DNA from: Gloeophyllum trabeum ATCC 11539
Lineage: Eukaryota > Basidiomycota > Agaricomycetes > Gloeophyllales > Gloeophyllaceae
DNA: 64,000 nucleotides
Direction of reading: 5' to 3'
NCBI RefSeq assembly: GCF_000344685.1
Contig: NW_006920416.1
Span: 839,771 to 903,770, forward strand
The notes under the pieces were generated by a model. That model was not told the DNA's origin. It saw only the letters and a program-made list of their open reading frames with translations, and did no database searches. The number at the start of each line of letters is the position of its first letter. Within the stretch, counting starts at the first letter, position 1. A program made the translations under genes and the position numbers. This document shows positions 11,413 through 23,609 of this stretch, one piece after another.

Positions 11413-14400
11413 ATGAGCAAAGTTTCCTCCAGTTCACAATCGAAGATTCCTCCCCAACTTCCGTCAAAGTCAGCTTGGGCACGGGGACCCCCTCAAAGCA
11501 CTTCGTCAGCTCCTTCACCGCGAACTCAGTCGCCCGCTCCATCGAGCGCAACCCCTCCAGCCACTGCGACCCATTCTAGACGTCCTAGTGCTCTCACTGG
11601 TCAGGGTGTGTCGATCAAGGATGGTGTATCTGTACCACGGAGTAGTGCTAGTGCCGTCAAGCAAGGTAAGACTGCCGGTAGAGATATCTTGCGCAAATGG
11701 GCTCATTTTTTCAACAGGTTCATCGGTTACCTTTGGATCGATAGACGACGCGTCATCGGCGCCCATCTCCTCCTCCCCCGCCAGTATACCGGCCATCAAG
11801 GCCGAAACCGTAAAATCGTTTGGCACGGTTCCCGCGTCGCCGTCAACGACACAGGCGAATGGCAAGTCGCCAGTAGGGTCCGTACGGACGGCCGCGAACG
11901 GCTCGTCAGGCGCGACACACGCGTCAAAGCCCATCAGCAAGGCCGACATATCCAAACTGTTCCAAAATCCGAGCTCGAATTCCTCGTCGCCCGCTGTATC
12001 ATCGCCGCCTCCGACGTCCTCTCCCTCTGTAAGACCATCCTCGTTACCCCAGCAGACGCCGCCTCAAGGCCCGCAGCATCCGCCTTCACAGCCTTCGCAG
12101 CTAGGCGCCGGCTCGTATACCCCCTTTACACCAAGCGCACAATTTAGAACACCTACGACACCTGCTAATGGACCTGGCCAACCTCCTCGCTCGCCCGTGT
12201 CCTTCAGACCGATGACGAACGGGGCTGGGGGCGCTGGCGCTCGGCCGTCGACGGGTCCCACTTCTCCTCCCGGTCCTCCTCAGGCTATGCCCGCGGCTAT
12301 GCCTAGCCCTCGTATGACCCCTCACCCGCACCCTGGGACACCTGCAGGTTTGCCGCCCGGTACACCCGTCGGCTGGCAGCCTTACTATGTAAGACTTATC
12401 TTTTTCCGTAGCGTTTCAGAGCAGACGAACTGATTTGGATACCTACAGTACTCGTACATGCCCGGACTCCCTCCGGAACACTACATGCCCCCGTACTCTC
12501 CCCATGGCCAGTGGCACATGCCGCCGCAAGGCTTTCCTCCTCAACAGCATCATCCGCAAAGCCACCTCTCTCATGCTCCTCCTGGTCCACCCGGGCCGCC
12601 CCATATTATGCCTATGTCTCCCCGTAATCCCCCTCCGCCACTCCAAGGGCCGGGCACCCCCACCCCTGCCCATGCCCTTCCCGCCCAACATCAACCCCCC
12701 TCGAGCAGCGCGAGCTCCATCTCCTCTCCTCCCGCGACCCCCGCTTCCCTCGGACCTGGGCCTCCCACCGGTAACGCGCGACTGAACACGGGTGCCAGCG
12801 CATTCGTGCCTAGACAGTCGAAGGTCGTGATCAAGGCCGCAGACGGCAAGGAGGTGGACTTGCAGGAGCTCAGGAAGCAACAGGCGCAGGCCGGAGGGCC
12901 CGTCGCGCCGCCGTCGCCTGCCCCCAGCCCGCGGCGCAACATCGTCCGCATGGAAACCGAAGAGGCGAAGAATAAGCGGCTTGCGGAGGAGCGCGAGAAG
13001 GAGAGGCTGAAGAAGGAGGAGGAGCGCAGGAAGAAGGAGGAAGCTGAGGAGAAGGAGAGGAAGGAGCGGGAAGAGGAGGAGCGGAAGAAGAGGGAGGAGG
13101 AGAAGGTGAGGCAGGAGGAGGCGCAGAAGAAGAAGGAGGAAGAGGCGCGGATACGCAAGGAGGCGGAGGAGGAGAAAGAGCGGATACGCAAGGAGGAAGA
13201 GGAGAAGGAGCGGTTGAAGAGGGAGGAGGAGGAGCGGATACGTAAGGATGAGGAAGAGAAGGAGCGCATCAAGAAGGAGGAGGAACGCGTGCGCCTCGAG
13301 GAGGAAGAGCGGATGCGCAAGGCTGAAGAGGAGGAACGGCTTCGTAAGGAGGAAGAAGAGAAGATGCGCAAGGAGGAGGCCGCGAAGGCTGAGCCTCAGC
13401 CGGCGGAAGAGGCCAACCCTCAGGAGCCGGAGATGGAAGATGGCGAGGTCAAAGAGGACGCTCCCGCTGCTCAAGAGAGCAAGGAGCCCAAAGATTCCAA
13501 GGCGAAGGAGCCCTTACGAATTGACACAGCCCTCTCTTCTCCAGACGTCAAGCGCCGTCCCGGACCTCTCGACCTATCTGGAGCCCGTCAGGCCACTATC
13601 CCGCAACCTCTGCCTTCCGCTCTCGCAACGGCTCGTATCATCGAGGACTTGGGTAGCGTCACGTACCCGGAGGGTATCCAGAGCCCCAAGCCTGAGCTCA
13701 ACGCGAACGCGAAGGGGGGCAAGTTCAGGTTAGCTTTTTCTTCTTTTCGCTGGGTTTGCTTTCATCTGATGTAATTTATAATAGGTATGACCGTGACTTC
13801 TTGCTGCAATTCATGTCGATCTGCAAGGAGAAGCCAGATCATCTCCCGCCTTTGGACGCTATCGGATTGGAGCCCGTTGGTCCTGACCACTACATGACCC
13901 GAGGTGGCTCCGGGCGAGGTAACAGGTCCTCCTCGATGGGAACTCCTCCGCTTATGCGCCAAGCTTCTGTTGGCCTCGGTATCTCCAATTTCGGCAAGCC
14001 CGGTGGCTTCGCTATGGGTCAGTTTGCCACTCCGTCAAGCAAACTCTCGAGTGAGGAGCGTTTCGCCATGGCCAACAGTGGTCGGGGAGGTGCCGCTGGT
14101 GCGTCAGCGTTCGGTGGTCGTCCTCCTTCGATGTCGCGTACACCCAGTCAAGGCGGACCAGGGTCTGGCTCAGGACGTACTCGCAGCCATCGCGGGAACA
14201 AGAGACCAGAGAAGAATGCTGGAGGTCCCGGCGGTTCCTCAATGTCCTCGTTCCAGCACATGCAGCAGAATATGGGACCGCCGCTGGAGCCCGTCGCCCC
14301 ACTTCAGTCGACTGCTAACCGCTGGACACCTAACAGTCTCACTCGCAAGCCGGTCAACGAGGACTCGCCGGAGATCGTGGACCGGAAAGTCCGTGGTTTG

Positions 14401-16255
14401 CTCAACAAGCTCACCATGGAGCGCTTCGAGTCTATTTCGAACCAGATCATCGACTGGGCGAACAAGTCCGAGAAGGAGAAGGACGGCCGTACGCTCATCC
14501 AGGTGATCCGTTTGGTCTTTGAGAAGGCGACTGACGAGGCTGCTTGGTCGGAGATGTACGCGCGCCTCTGCCGGAAGATGATGGAACAGATCAGCCCTAA
14601 CGTCCAGGACGAAGGCATCCGGAACCCTGAAGGCAAACCTATAACCGGTGGTCAACTCTTCAGGAAGTACTTGCTCAACCGTTGTCAAGAGGATTTCGAG
14701 CGTGGATGGGCGGCCAAGGAGGCCTCTGCTGCCGCTGCGAAAGGTAAGGCTTCAGAGGACGCCGCCACGGCCGCTGCCAACGAAGGCAAGGAGGGTGATG
14801 AAGCTGCCCTATATTCTGAGGAGTACTATGCCGCTCAGAAGGCCAAGCGTCAGGGTCTCGGTCTCGTGAAGTTTATCGGCGAGCTGTTCAAGTTGCAGAT
14901 GCTGACGGAGCGTATCATGCATGAGTGCATCAAGAAGCTCCTTAGCAACGTGGACAACCCTGAAGAGGAGGAGATTGAATCCTTGTGCCAACTGCTCACG
15001 ACCATCGGCCAGATCCTCGATACGCCGCGAGCCAAGCAGTACATGGATATCTACTTCACCCGGATGAAAGAGCTGGCGAAGAACCCGAAGGTTTCGTCCC
15101 GTATGCAATTCATGTTGCAGGTGCGTCATCTTGATATGGTTGTTTCCGAGAATCGTCCTAATCATCTTCTCTTACTAGGATGTCATCGAACTGCGGGAGC
15201 GAAAATGGATTCCTCGAAACGCTCTGGCAGCTCCGACTACGATTGCCCAGGTCCATCAGCAGGTAAGTTATCTCTCAAGTTTTCCGGATCCGTGGCTCAT
15301 CTCAACGCATCTGTCCCAGGCTGCAAGAGATCATGCTGTTGCCGAACGAGAGTCTGCCCAGAAGATGAACAACATGTCGCGTGGCGGTTCTCGTCGTGGT
15401 CAGGACCGAGGGGAGCAACAGCAAGCTGATGGATGGACGGCTGCTCGTCCGGCCAAGGCTGGTGACCTCTCTAACTTCGGGAAGATAAGCAAGCCGGCTA
15501 CCATGACTTTCGGCCCCAGCGGTGTCTTTGCCGGGAAGAACAAGGAGAGTAAGCGGGACTCGACGATATCGCGGTCGGCATCCGGCAACATGTTCTCCAT
15601 GCTCGAGAATGCTGAGGCTGCGCAGGCTGCGGCCAAGCCTAGTCGGCCCCCTAGTCGGAAACCCAGTGTCGACCTCTCACAGACAGGGCCACCGACTGAG
15701 CAACCGCAACAGCGAAGACGTCTTCAGCTACTGCCTCGATCTAAGCCTATACCTGGCGAGGATGCGAAAGACGAGACACCGTCTGCTTCCCGCGCTGGAT
15801 CTGATGATGAGGAAGACGGTGCCGATGCAGGACCCTCCATGTCAGAGGAGGAGGCCAAGCGGAGGATCGGCGAGGACTTGCAGGAGTTCTTCGCCATTCG
15901 CGATCTGGACGAGGCCGAGCAATACTTCACGAAGCTTCCACAAGAGCATCGGTTCCGCCTGGTGGATGCATTGGTCACGAAGGCGATCGAGGCTAAGCAG
16001 GCTGACGCTGAGCTCGTTGCTGGTCTCTTCAGTCGCGCTGCTGAGAAGGGTCTGTGCACACCAGCCGCATTCGAAGAGGGCTTCATGCACACGGCCGAGT
16101 TTATTGATGATATCGCCGTCGATGCACCCAAGGCGCTGGATCTACTCGCCATCATGATGAAAGGAGCTGGTCTGGACAAGGAAGAAGAGCGGCGCGATCG
16201 CATTGTGAATAAATCCATGGACAAGGACAAGCTCATCTCGTTATTGTCATCATAG
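11413..16255 (+). CDS. eIF4G: Translation initiation factor eIF4G
   Basis: Six exons (11413-11665, 11718-12388, 12449-13728, 13785-15120, 15179-15262, 15320-16255) join in frame to 1519 residues. Residues 1-478 are low-complexity Ser/Pro/Gly/Gln. Residues about 479-622 are a nearly pure Glu/Lys/Arg coiled-coil-like tract. At 736-742 is YDRDFLL, matching the eIF4E-binding consensus YxxxxL-hydrophobic. A MIF4G HEAT domain follows at about 936-1190 (KVRGLLNKLTMERFESIS to ELRERKWIPRN), which binds eIF4A. The C-terminal MA3-like domain is about 1383-1515. eIF4G is the scaffold of the cap-binding eIF4F complex. The eIF4E motif spans the junction of exons 3 and 4, so that intron (13729-13784) must be removed to form it. 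Identification is very secure. Confidence 0.95.
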
Positions 16256-16877
16256 TAGATATCGCTGCGCATACTGTACATTAGCGTTTATTTTATTAGG
16301 CTCTCTTTCTGTTGCATTTTCATCGTCGTGTTTCATCTGCAGTGGTCTTTCACTTCACGCTTTCAATATATTCATTCTTGGCTCTAGGCCAGCGTGTACT
16401 TACACTCGCGATTACACTTGGCTGTCTCGTAGATTCAGTCCTCAGGCATGGGTTGGCTCGCGCTATGTAGGTATGTTTCTGTCGTTGCTAATGATTTAGT
16501 GGACGTGATGCGTCAATGTCATCCTGAAAGGCTGCTCGCCTGCGAGGAGTCTAAGGCTCCCTTTCTAATCATCATATGACAGCTTCAATGCTGGACCTTG
16601 GACATCGTAGGTGGCCGTTGCCGCTATCGAACAGAGCTCAGACATCTTAATATTGACAGGTCTATTCTAGTGCGCCTCGAATTTGCAAATTCGGGGGGTC
16701 GTAGGACCTTCAAGCCAATCATGTCTCTTGATTAGTCCCTGTGTACGTCCACTATTGAATGGAGGCCAAGCTGCGCAAGAGATTGACCTACACAGGCGGA
16801 GCCAATCCCCTGTACATAGAGGTCATCGGACGGACGCCAGGAGTGCCCCTTTGCTTTGCTTCAATCCGTCGTTCGTC
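16256..16877. other. Intergenic
   Basis: eIF4G 3' flank and promoter of the MFS gene. No other feature recognised. Confidence 0.45.
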
Positions 16878-19416
16878 ATGCTCGACCGGCTGAAGAGCAT
16901 TTTGTCGAAAAGGTCGGGGCCAAATGGCGAGGGCACGAGCCTTGGATTCAAGCTGTCCTTGATGGCCGCGCTGTGTATACCGGTCATCCTAGAGACACTT
17001 GACTACACTGGCAAGTACCACCTTTATTGGCTGGGCTTAAGGACTTCACACCTTTAATTTCTTAGTCGTGGCCACCGCCCAGCCCCACATCGCCGTAAGT
17101 CCATAAAACCTGAAGTCTTCCTCTACTACAATGTAACACTGTGTAACATATAGTCAGTATACAACCGGCTCGATCTCCAGAGGTAGGCCGCAGTTCCTAC
17201 ACACATTCCAAAACTATACGGAGTACCGCCCGCTCGTAGCAACAGGCGTGCGCGCTGCTTGGCTACTGCATTAAGTTCACTTCAAAGGCTTTGGCTTTAG
17301 TGGTGTACAGAGAACACCATGTCTCTCCCGTGCTTGCGTTCGGGCGATTGGTGATCCCGTACATTTCCCCAAACTGCTTAGATTGACTTGTCGTACACTC
17401 ACTTGTCCACAGTTATATTGGGACAGCTTACCTCCTGTCATCAACCGTGTTTATCCCCTTCTTCGGCTCCTTGGCCGATATCTATGGCCGGCATCCAGCC
17501 CTGCAACTATCCTTGCTATTTTTCACCGTCGGCAGCGCCCTCAGTACAGGTGCGAACAGCATGCCTATGATGCTTGCGGGGCGAGGCATTGCCGGGATAG
17601 GCGCGGCAGGTTTGACTGCTGTACGATTACTTGTCATTCACGACTCGAGCAGGGCGCTCAAGGATGATCTAGGTTGTCCGTATCATCCTGGCGGACTCGA
17701 GGTCGCTCGATGACAATAACTGGCAGATGTCCATTCTCATGGTCCTCTACTCCATCGGTTACTGCATTGGCCCTGTCATCGGCGGCGCGCTCATCGCCGT
17801 CTCCTTCCGCTGGATATTCGCTATCAAGTAAGTAGTCGGACCCTCCCGACGCCTCTGCTTGCAGGCTGATTTCTTCACCCAGCCTACCCGCATGCGTCGT
17901 AGCAAGCGCCGTCGGCTTCCTCCTCCTGCGCAAAAAGACCAAGAAGGGCCGGGCGTCCCAGCAGCTGCCTCACAGCACCGCCGACATGGAGACCTGGTTC
18001 GACAAGCTCATGCGCATCGACTGGATCGGCTCCACGCTCTTCATGGGCGGCGGCATCCTGCTCCTGCTCGCGTTGAACTGGGGGTCCACCGAGAGCTGGT
18101 CGTCCGCGCAAGTCATCGCGTGCTTCGTCGTCGGCGGGCTGCTCTTCGTCGCATGTGCGGCGTACGAGCTCGTGCTGGAGCGGTACAGGCTGCGCGAGAG
18201 CGCCGCGCCGCCGCCGCTCAGGATGCTCTTGGCGGACCCGCTCGTGCCGATGGAGGTCCTCCGCTCGTACGACGTCTGTGCGGTGCTGTACTCGTGCTTC
18301 GTGCAGGGGATGGTGATGATGGTCATGTTCTACTTTGTCGCGATTTTCATGGTGATTGTGACGGGCCTCTCGCCGACTCAGGCGGGTGTGCAGCTCATTT
18401 ACTTTGCTCCTGGAATGGTCAGTCTGTTAGCGCGGTTGTCGGTTGTATGAGGCTCAATCCTTCCTCCTCCGATGTAGGGCGCCGGATCGATGATATCCAT
18501 ATGGATCACCAAAGTGACTCGTAAGGCACGTAGCGATCCTTCCTGCCTGACTTTGCTTAATTTACGATGGCCTTTGATTAGCCCAGCCGCTCAGTCGTAA
18601 TCGGCAGCATTATTACCACGGTAGGCCTCGGCCTCGTGTCAATGGCGGTCGAGCAGAATAAGCAGCATCTAGTCGACGGGTGGGTGACCTGCGACTTCTC
18701 AGGCTGGAACGATGACTCATCCATTAGGATACTCAGGTTCATGGTGATGACCGGTGCCGGCGTAGGGCTCTGCCTCTCGTCCGCTGTCGTGCACGTCCGG
18801 TTCTCGCAGCCGGACGAGCGGCAGGCGGTCGTCACGGCGCTCACGCTCTTCGTGCGTGCCCTGCTCTCCTCCTCCTTGTCCCTCCTCACATCTCCTCTCG
18901 CACCAGATGCGCTCGTTCGGGGGCACCGTCGGCCTCGCGCAGTGCGGCGCGGTCATGAACGCCAAAGTGTCGTCGCACATCGCGCACGCGATCATATCCG
19001 GGCAGCTCGATCCCGCGGCGCTCGGCGGGGCGTCGCTGGACACGAGCGGGGGGCTGTCGAGCGTGCAGGGCATCGACGCGCTGCCCGCGGCGGCGCAGGC
19101 GGTCGTGAAGCGCGCGTTCGCGGTCGGGACGCAGTACAGCTTCATCTCGCTGGTGCCGTGGGGGGGCATCGCGGTTGTGCTTGCGCTGTTTTTGCGCCCG
19201 ATACCGGATACGGATAAGGAGAGGAGGGACGCGGCGGCGGAGGCTAAGGAAGGGGAGAAGGAAGGGGATGAGGAGACACCGGCAAAGGGAAGCGAGAAGA
19301 GTGCCGAGCAGAAGCCGGTGGGATGGGGTGAGGAGGGTGTCGACGAAGAGAAGCCGAAGGAGGTAAACAAGGCACAGCCTGAAGTGAGGAGGGACGACCT
19401 TCAGGCGCCGGTTTAA
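16878..19416 (+). CDS. MFS transporter, DHA2 (14-TMS) drug/H+ antiporter type
   Basis: About ten exons, beginning 16878-17010, 17066-17094, 17154-17182, 17413-17620, 17673-17827 and 17883 onward. The start MLDRLKSILSK precedes SLMAALCIPVILETLDYT and VVATAQPHIA, the usual first helix. MFS motif A is GSLADIYGRHPALQLS; motif C, marking antiporters, is YSIGYCIGPVIGGAL. The central loop is followed by more helices and MRSFGGTVGLAQCGAVMN near the end. The C-terminus is a hydrophilic Glu/Lys-rich cytoplasmic tail. Relatives export toxins or metabolites at the plasma membrane; the substrate cannot be predicted. The first intron has a GC donor. A close paralogue is at 55264-57587 on the other strand. 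Confidence 0.88.
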
Positions 19417-19564
19417 ACACCATACCTCTGCGTAGAACCTTTTCTTGGGATTTAAATCATGATCACGACCATTGGCAGCTCAGTCATCACCCGTACGATA
19501 AAGCAGTACTCATACACACAAATTTATAATTACCTTCTTTAGTCGCGCCTCCCCACTATGGTTT

Positions 19565-20830
19565 CTACTCATCTTCCACTTGTGAAAGACTTGCGTTTGT
19601 CTGCTTAGGCTCCAAACCCCACCCTGTCCAACGATCCCTCACGTCGGCCTTGCCCTCCGGTACTTTCACACCCCAAGTAATAGCATAATGACCCAGCACG
19701 AGCTCCAGCTCTTCAATCTCATCCAGCATCTCAAATCTCGATATTCTGGGACGCGCACGTCTATCAGCGGTGCTTATGCAACGAGGGATGAGCTTACCGT
19801 TCAGCCTCTTCACGGCTGATGTACGCCCGCCGGATGTCACGCAGCGTCAACGCGCGAGACATGGTGAAGCCGTGCTGGAGGAATCGGGCGGGGAGCGAGG
19901 CCTCCGTTGGGTAAGGGACCGCGCCTGGAAGAGAAACTCCGCGGGCCTATAATATGCAAGCGTCAGCTGGGGAGAGATCACCGCAAAGTCGCGCTTACCC
20001 TGAGGTTCTCGTGCATGACTTTCCCGAAGGAGTCCTGCAGGCCGAACATTTCATAGACGATCCCGCCGAGGATGCCGGAGCATTGGTCGACGAACCACTG
20101 GATGAGCGCGTGCGAGGCCTCGGGGGACATGTACACGAGGACGCATTCGAAGAGAAGGAGGGTCGGCAGGGAGGGGGATAGGAGGGAGAGCAGGGGCGCG
20201 AGGGTCTCTGAAGGTGGCTGGCGGAGGTCGGCGGGTAGGAGGTGGTAGATGGGCGAATGCAGAGCCGTGCCACCGCTCCCTGGAGCAATTGCAATGAGTA
20301 GATCTTTACAGAAAAATTGCGAGAACACGCACCCAGCTTGATGTCTTCGGGCGAACCGAGAACGGCGCTGAGGTCCCTGCTCTTCTTGATCGCCATCGCC
20401 TTCTTGGTCGTCACCTCGGCGAAATCAACCTCGAGATATTTCGCTAGCCGCCCCTTCCTGGGACCCGTCTTCCTATACATCATTGGAACCAAGACTCAGC
20501 AGCCACGCGAAGTGAACCACTAACCTCGATCCTCCAGAACCGCGTGTCACTCCCCGCACCCAGGCTGACGACCTGCGCCTTCACGCCGTCCTCCTGGGCG
20601 AGGTCGAGCCAGCGGTTGACGAGCTCGTCGATGCCCTCCGATCGGACGTACGTGCCGACATTGGTCAGCGGCGGGCGGGGCTGCTGCAAGTGTGCGCGCG
20701 GGACGAGCGCCTTGACGAAGGGGTCGTGGAGGTAGCCTTTCTGCACGGCGGAGAGGCGGGCACCGGCGGCGTCAGTGTCGGTCTGGCGGATGGCGGCGTC
20801 GGCGTCGCGAGCGTTGGCAGGGGGATACAT
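19565..20830 (-). CDS. PPM1: Leucine carboxyl methyltransferase (PP2A methyltransferase)
   Basis: Minus-strand gene with several exons. Exon 1 (20830-20525) encodes DADAAIRQTDTDAAGARLSA...KGYLHDPFVKALVPRA and the SAM-binding motif VVSLGAGSDTRFWR, both typical of PPM1/LCMT1. Further exons read LAKYLEVDFAEVTTKKAMAI, LLLFECVLVYMSPEASHALI and EMFGLQDSFGKVMHENLR, then end with EEIEELELVLGHYAITWG. The enzyme methylates the C-terminal Leu of the PP2A catalytic subunit, controlling holoenzyme assembly. The first intron joins in frame only with an AAG acceptor. It is divergent from TIM22, with start codons 214 bp apart. Confidence 0.9.
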
Positions 20831-21044
20831 GCTTGGGAGAGTGCGACGAACGCGAGACTTGGAAGGCCCAGCAGGATTTCCGCCACCGGTAAGGCGTTGA
20901 ATCTAAAGTCAGCGGCGTTGCGGTCATTACTGCATTTGGGAGGTGCGTGCGAAAACCGAGGGCTTGCACCGAAGATTCACGGCCAATTTCCGCCACCGTC
21001 ATCTCTGCCGACGCCAACGAGGCCTCTGCCAACGACTCCCAGCC
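20831..21044. promoter_or_regulatory. Shared promoter between PPM1 and TIM22
   Basis: Only 214 bp separate two oppositely directed start codons, so both promoters must lie here or overlap the coding regions. No clear TATA box is visible. Confidence 0.5.
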
Positions 21045-21773
21045 ATGGCTCTACCAATGGTGGCTCCAGTATTCCCTGCAGGGAGGGAGCCTCTTCCCCC
21101 AGGCATATCGGAGGAGGAACGACAACAGATGGAACAGATGAAGAAATGGCAGAACGTCATGACCTCCGGCATGGAGTCCTGCGTGGTCAAAACCGCGATC
21201 GCGGGCGGCGGTGGTAAGTGCAGCGATCCTTGCAGCACGCGCGGTATGGAATGTCGTTTGTAGAAATAGTTTCTTGCATGTAGGGTTTGCGCTGGGCGGG
21301 TTGTTCTCGCTCATGCAGGCGTCGTTCGCGTACGAAGATCCTATCCTGAGGCAGCAAGCGCAAGCAGGGTGGAGTCAGAAGCAGAAGGCGGCGGAGGTGT
21401 TCAAGGAGATGGGAAGGAATATGTGGAGGAGCGGAAAGGGTTTTGGTAAGGTGGGTGCGCTATTTGCGGGCATCGAGTGTGTGATCGAATCGGTGAGTAT
21501 GCTGTCCTGGCGTATCAATCGGAGTGTTTAACCATGTCACGTTAGTATCGCGCTAGAAACGACATGGTCAACCCTGTTGCAGCGGGGTTCGTGGCGGGAG
21601 GCATTCTTGCGCGAAATTCAGGGCCGAAGGCCGTTCTTGGAGGTGGGCTGGCGTTTGCGGCTTTCTCAGCAGCTATAGATCTGTTCCTGAGAAGGGAGAC
21701 ACCTGAGTACGTCCATAGTCGTTGTTCCTGCTGTAGCCTCGTTGCTCACACCTTTTTCTCCAGGGAGGACTAG
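21045..21773 (+). CDS. TIM22: Mitochondrial inner membrane translocase subunit Tim22
   Basis: Four exons (21045-21213, 21284-21492, 21546-21706, 21764-21773) join in frame to 182 residues, the normal Tim22 size. The region [21 protein letters not shown] opens the Tim17/Tim22/Tim23 domain; its Cys and the Gly-rich first helix are typical. [22 protein letters not shown] and [19 protein letters not shown] follow, with the usual GxxxG helix patterns. Tim22 forms the channel that inserts carrier proteins into the inner membrane. The last coding exon is only 10 nt. Start chosen at ATG 21045, with a second in-frame ATG four codons later. Confidence 0.95.
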
Positions 21774-22391
21774 ACTTCAATTTTGCACTTAATTTATCAC
21801 CGTATATTGATTACATGGTCTCATACCGTCTAATTGCAACACCCATCTCTTTTGGACTTCTGGACGTCTGAAGGACTTCAAATTTTGTTTGCGTCTGCAA
21901 CGTTCTATCTGCCTTGACTGGCTCCCAACATTCATGACATTAATGATGTCCCTCTACCTATCTGCTTGGGTTTCAGCACGAACTTACACAAGGTCCTCCC
22001 TACTACCGCTCAGGAGCTATGCAAGTGCTGTTCTGTGCTCTCTCCGGAGAAACGTTACCAGATTGTTCCGGTATGATTCTTGCACCTTTTTCTCTGCTGC
22101 TGAACGATGCTCCAGCCACAGAGGAGCGAGGCTACCTTCCAGGATGTAGTCACGTAACGCATCACACCGTGAGAATCCATGGGGGGCCATTTTGGTTGAC
22201 TGGACGCGCCGGACTGTGTTCATTTACGACCAGCACCTGCTGCCTGTCTGCTGTCTTGCGGCATAGTCCCTCGTTTCTTGCGTGCTTTCTCCCGTACAAC
22301 ACATAAGGACCACCTCGCTCGTTTCAGTGGTTCCGCTCTCCTTTGACGACAGTCGTTTATCCCAGAAGAAAAGACAAAAGACTTATCAGCC
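21774..22391. other. Intergenic
   Basis: TIM22 3' flank and promoter of the Tos1-like gene. No other feature recognised. Confidence 0.45.
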
Positions 22392-23609
22392 ATGGTCTCC
22401 GCATCAGCCGCCCTCTCTAGTCTTTCGCTCGCGATTGCCGCGCTTTCCCCTTCTTCTAACAACCTCGCGGCCGCGGCCGCGTCGCAATCCGGCGCGCTGA
22501 CGTCGCTCAAGTACACGAACGTCGGCGGGTCTGGCTCGTACCAGCAGGTCACCAACATGCTGCCGGGCACCTTCCCGACGTGCGACGTCAACCCGTCGTG
22601 CATCCAGCAGCCGAAGCAGATCTCGGGCAACCTCGCGCCGTTTAACGAGGATCTGACGATGGTCTTTCGCGGACCCATGAACCTGCACAATATCGCTGTC
22701 TATCAGCCCGGAAACTCCACTGGCGCCACTTGGTCGCAAGTGAGCTCGTGGGCTGCTGGTGGCTCTGGCTCGAACCTTGTGTTCATGAACAACAAGGGCG
22801 GGTCGACGAGCGGTGAATGGTCGAGTACGTGTGAAGCTCCATGGTGTGCCTGGAAGATCTTGCTGACGCGGGTCGTTATTCTTAGTCTGCGGCGGTTCTA
22901 GTCAGTCCTACGCCAACGGTGCGTTCACCGATGCTGCCGCTTCTCCCAGTGCAAGCACCTACACCGGTAATCTCCCCGACGGTCAGGAAGTGGTGCGTAC
23001 CTCTGGTCTTGTCACCAATTCAGGACATTATGTCTGACTACTCTGCTCTAATCTTAGAACATCATGACTTCAACTGCGTGCACGTCCTCCACCTGTGACG
23101 GATTCTTCCGCGGGACCGCCAACCTGGGCTGGGCCGACTCCAAGATGTTCGTCATGGAGGTCGAGATGCCCTCGGGCGGGTCGACGCCCCCCGCCATCTG
23201 GGCGCTGAACGGTCAAATCGTGCGCAGCGCCCAGTACGGCTGCAACTGCCGCGGGCAGGGCTCGCCCGGCGGCTGCGGCGAGCTCGACGTCGTCGAGGTC
23301 ATCAGCGGGCAGGACCAGAACCAGGGCATCTCGGAAATCTACTCGTTCAAGGGCGCGACGGGCACGGGCAGCGACGCGTTCTTCTCGCGCCCCGCGAGCG
23401 GCACCGCGACGTACGCGGTTATCTTCGACGTCAAGACCGACCAGATTGCGATCCAGCACTGGGACAGCTTCGATTTCTCGACGGGCTCGGTGACCCGGAG
23501 TGAGATCGACGGGTACTTGAATGCTGGCGGTAAGGTCGTGTCGTTCCAGCAGTCGAGCTCGAAGCGCAGCGCGCGCCCGCATAACTGGCTGAAGCGCCGC
23601 AATTTCTGA
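22392..23609 (+). CDS. TOS1: Tos1-like cell wall protein (putative beta-glucan-acting)
   Basis: Three exons (22392-22824, 22886-22992, 23058-23609) join in frame to 363 residues. A hydrophobic N-terminus (about residues 1-30) fits a signal peptide. The N-terminal domain includes YTNVGGSGSYQQVTNM and FNEDLTMVFRGPMNL; the C-terminal domain has DGFFRGTANLGWADSKMFVMEVEMP, PAIWALNGQIVR, CNCRGQGSPGGCGELDVVEV and GTATYAVIFD. These match the yeast Tos1/YJL171C two-domain family, which is covalently linked to or secreted into the wall. The acidic ELDVVEV segment resembles a glycosidase active site, but activity is not shown by sequence alone. No GPI-attachment tail; the C-terminus is basic (SSKRSARPHNWLKRRNF). 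Confidence 0.9.

Noticed and set aside
12443..13474. Long minus-strand ORF opposite eIF4G rich in Leu/Arg
   Set aside because: It is the antisense shadow of the Glu/Lys/Arg tract; biased purine sequence removes stops on the other strand.
22404..23582. Minus-strand Arg-rich ORFs opposite the Tos1-like gene
   Set aside because: High-GC antisense shadows without any recognisable domain.
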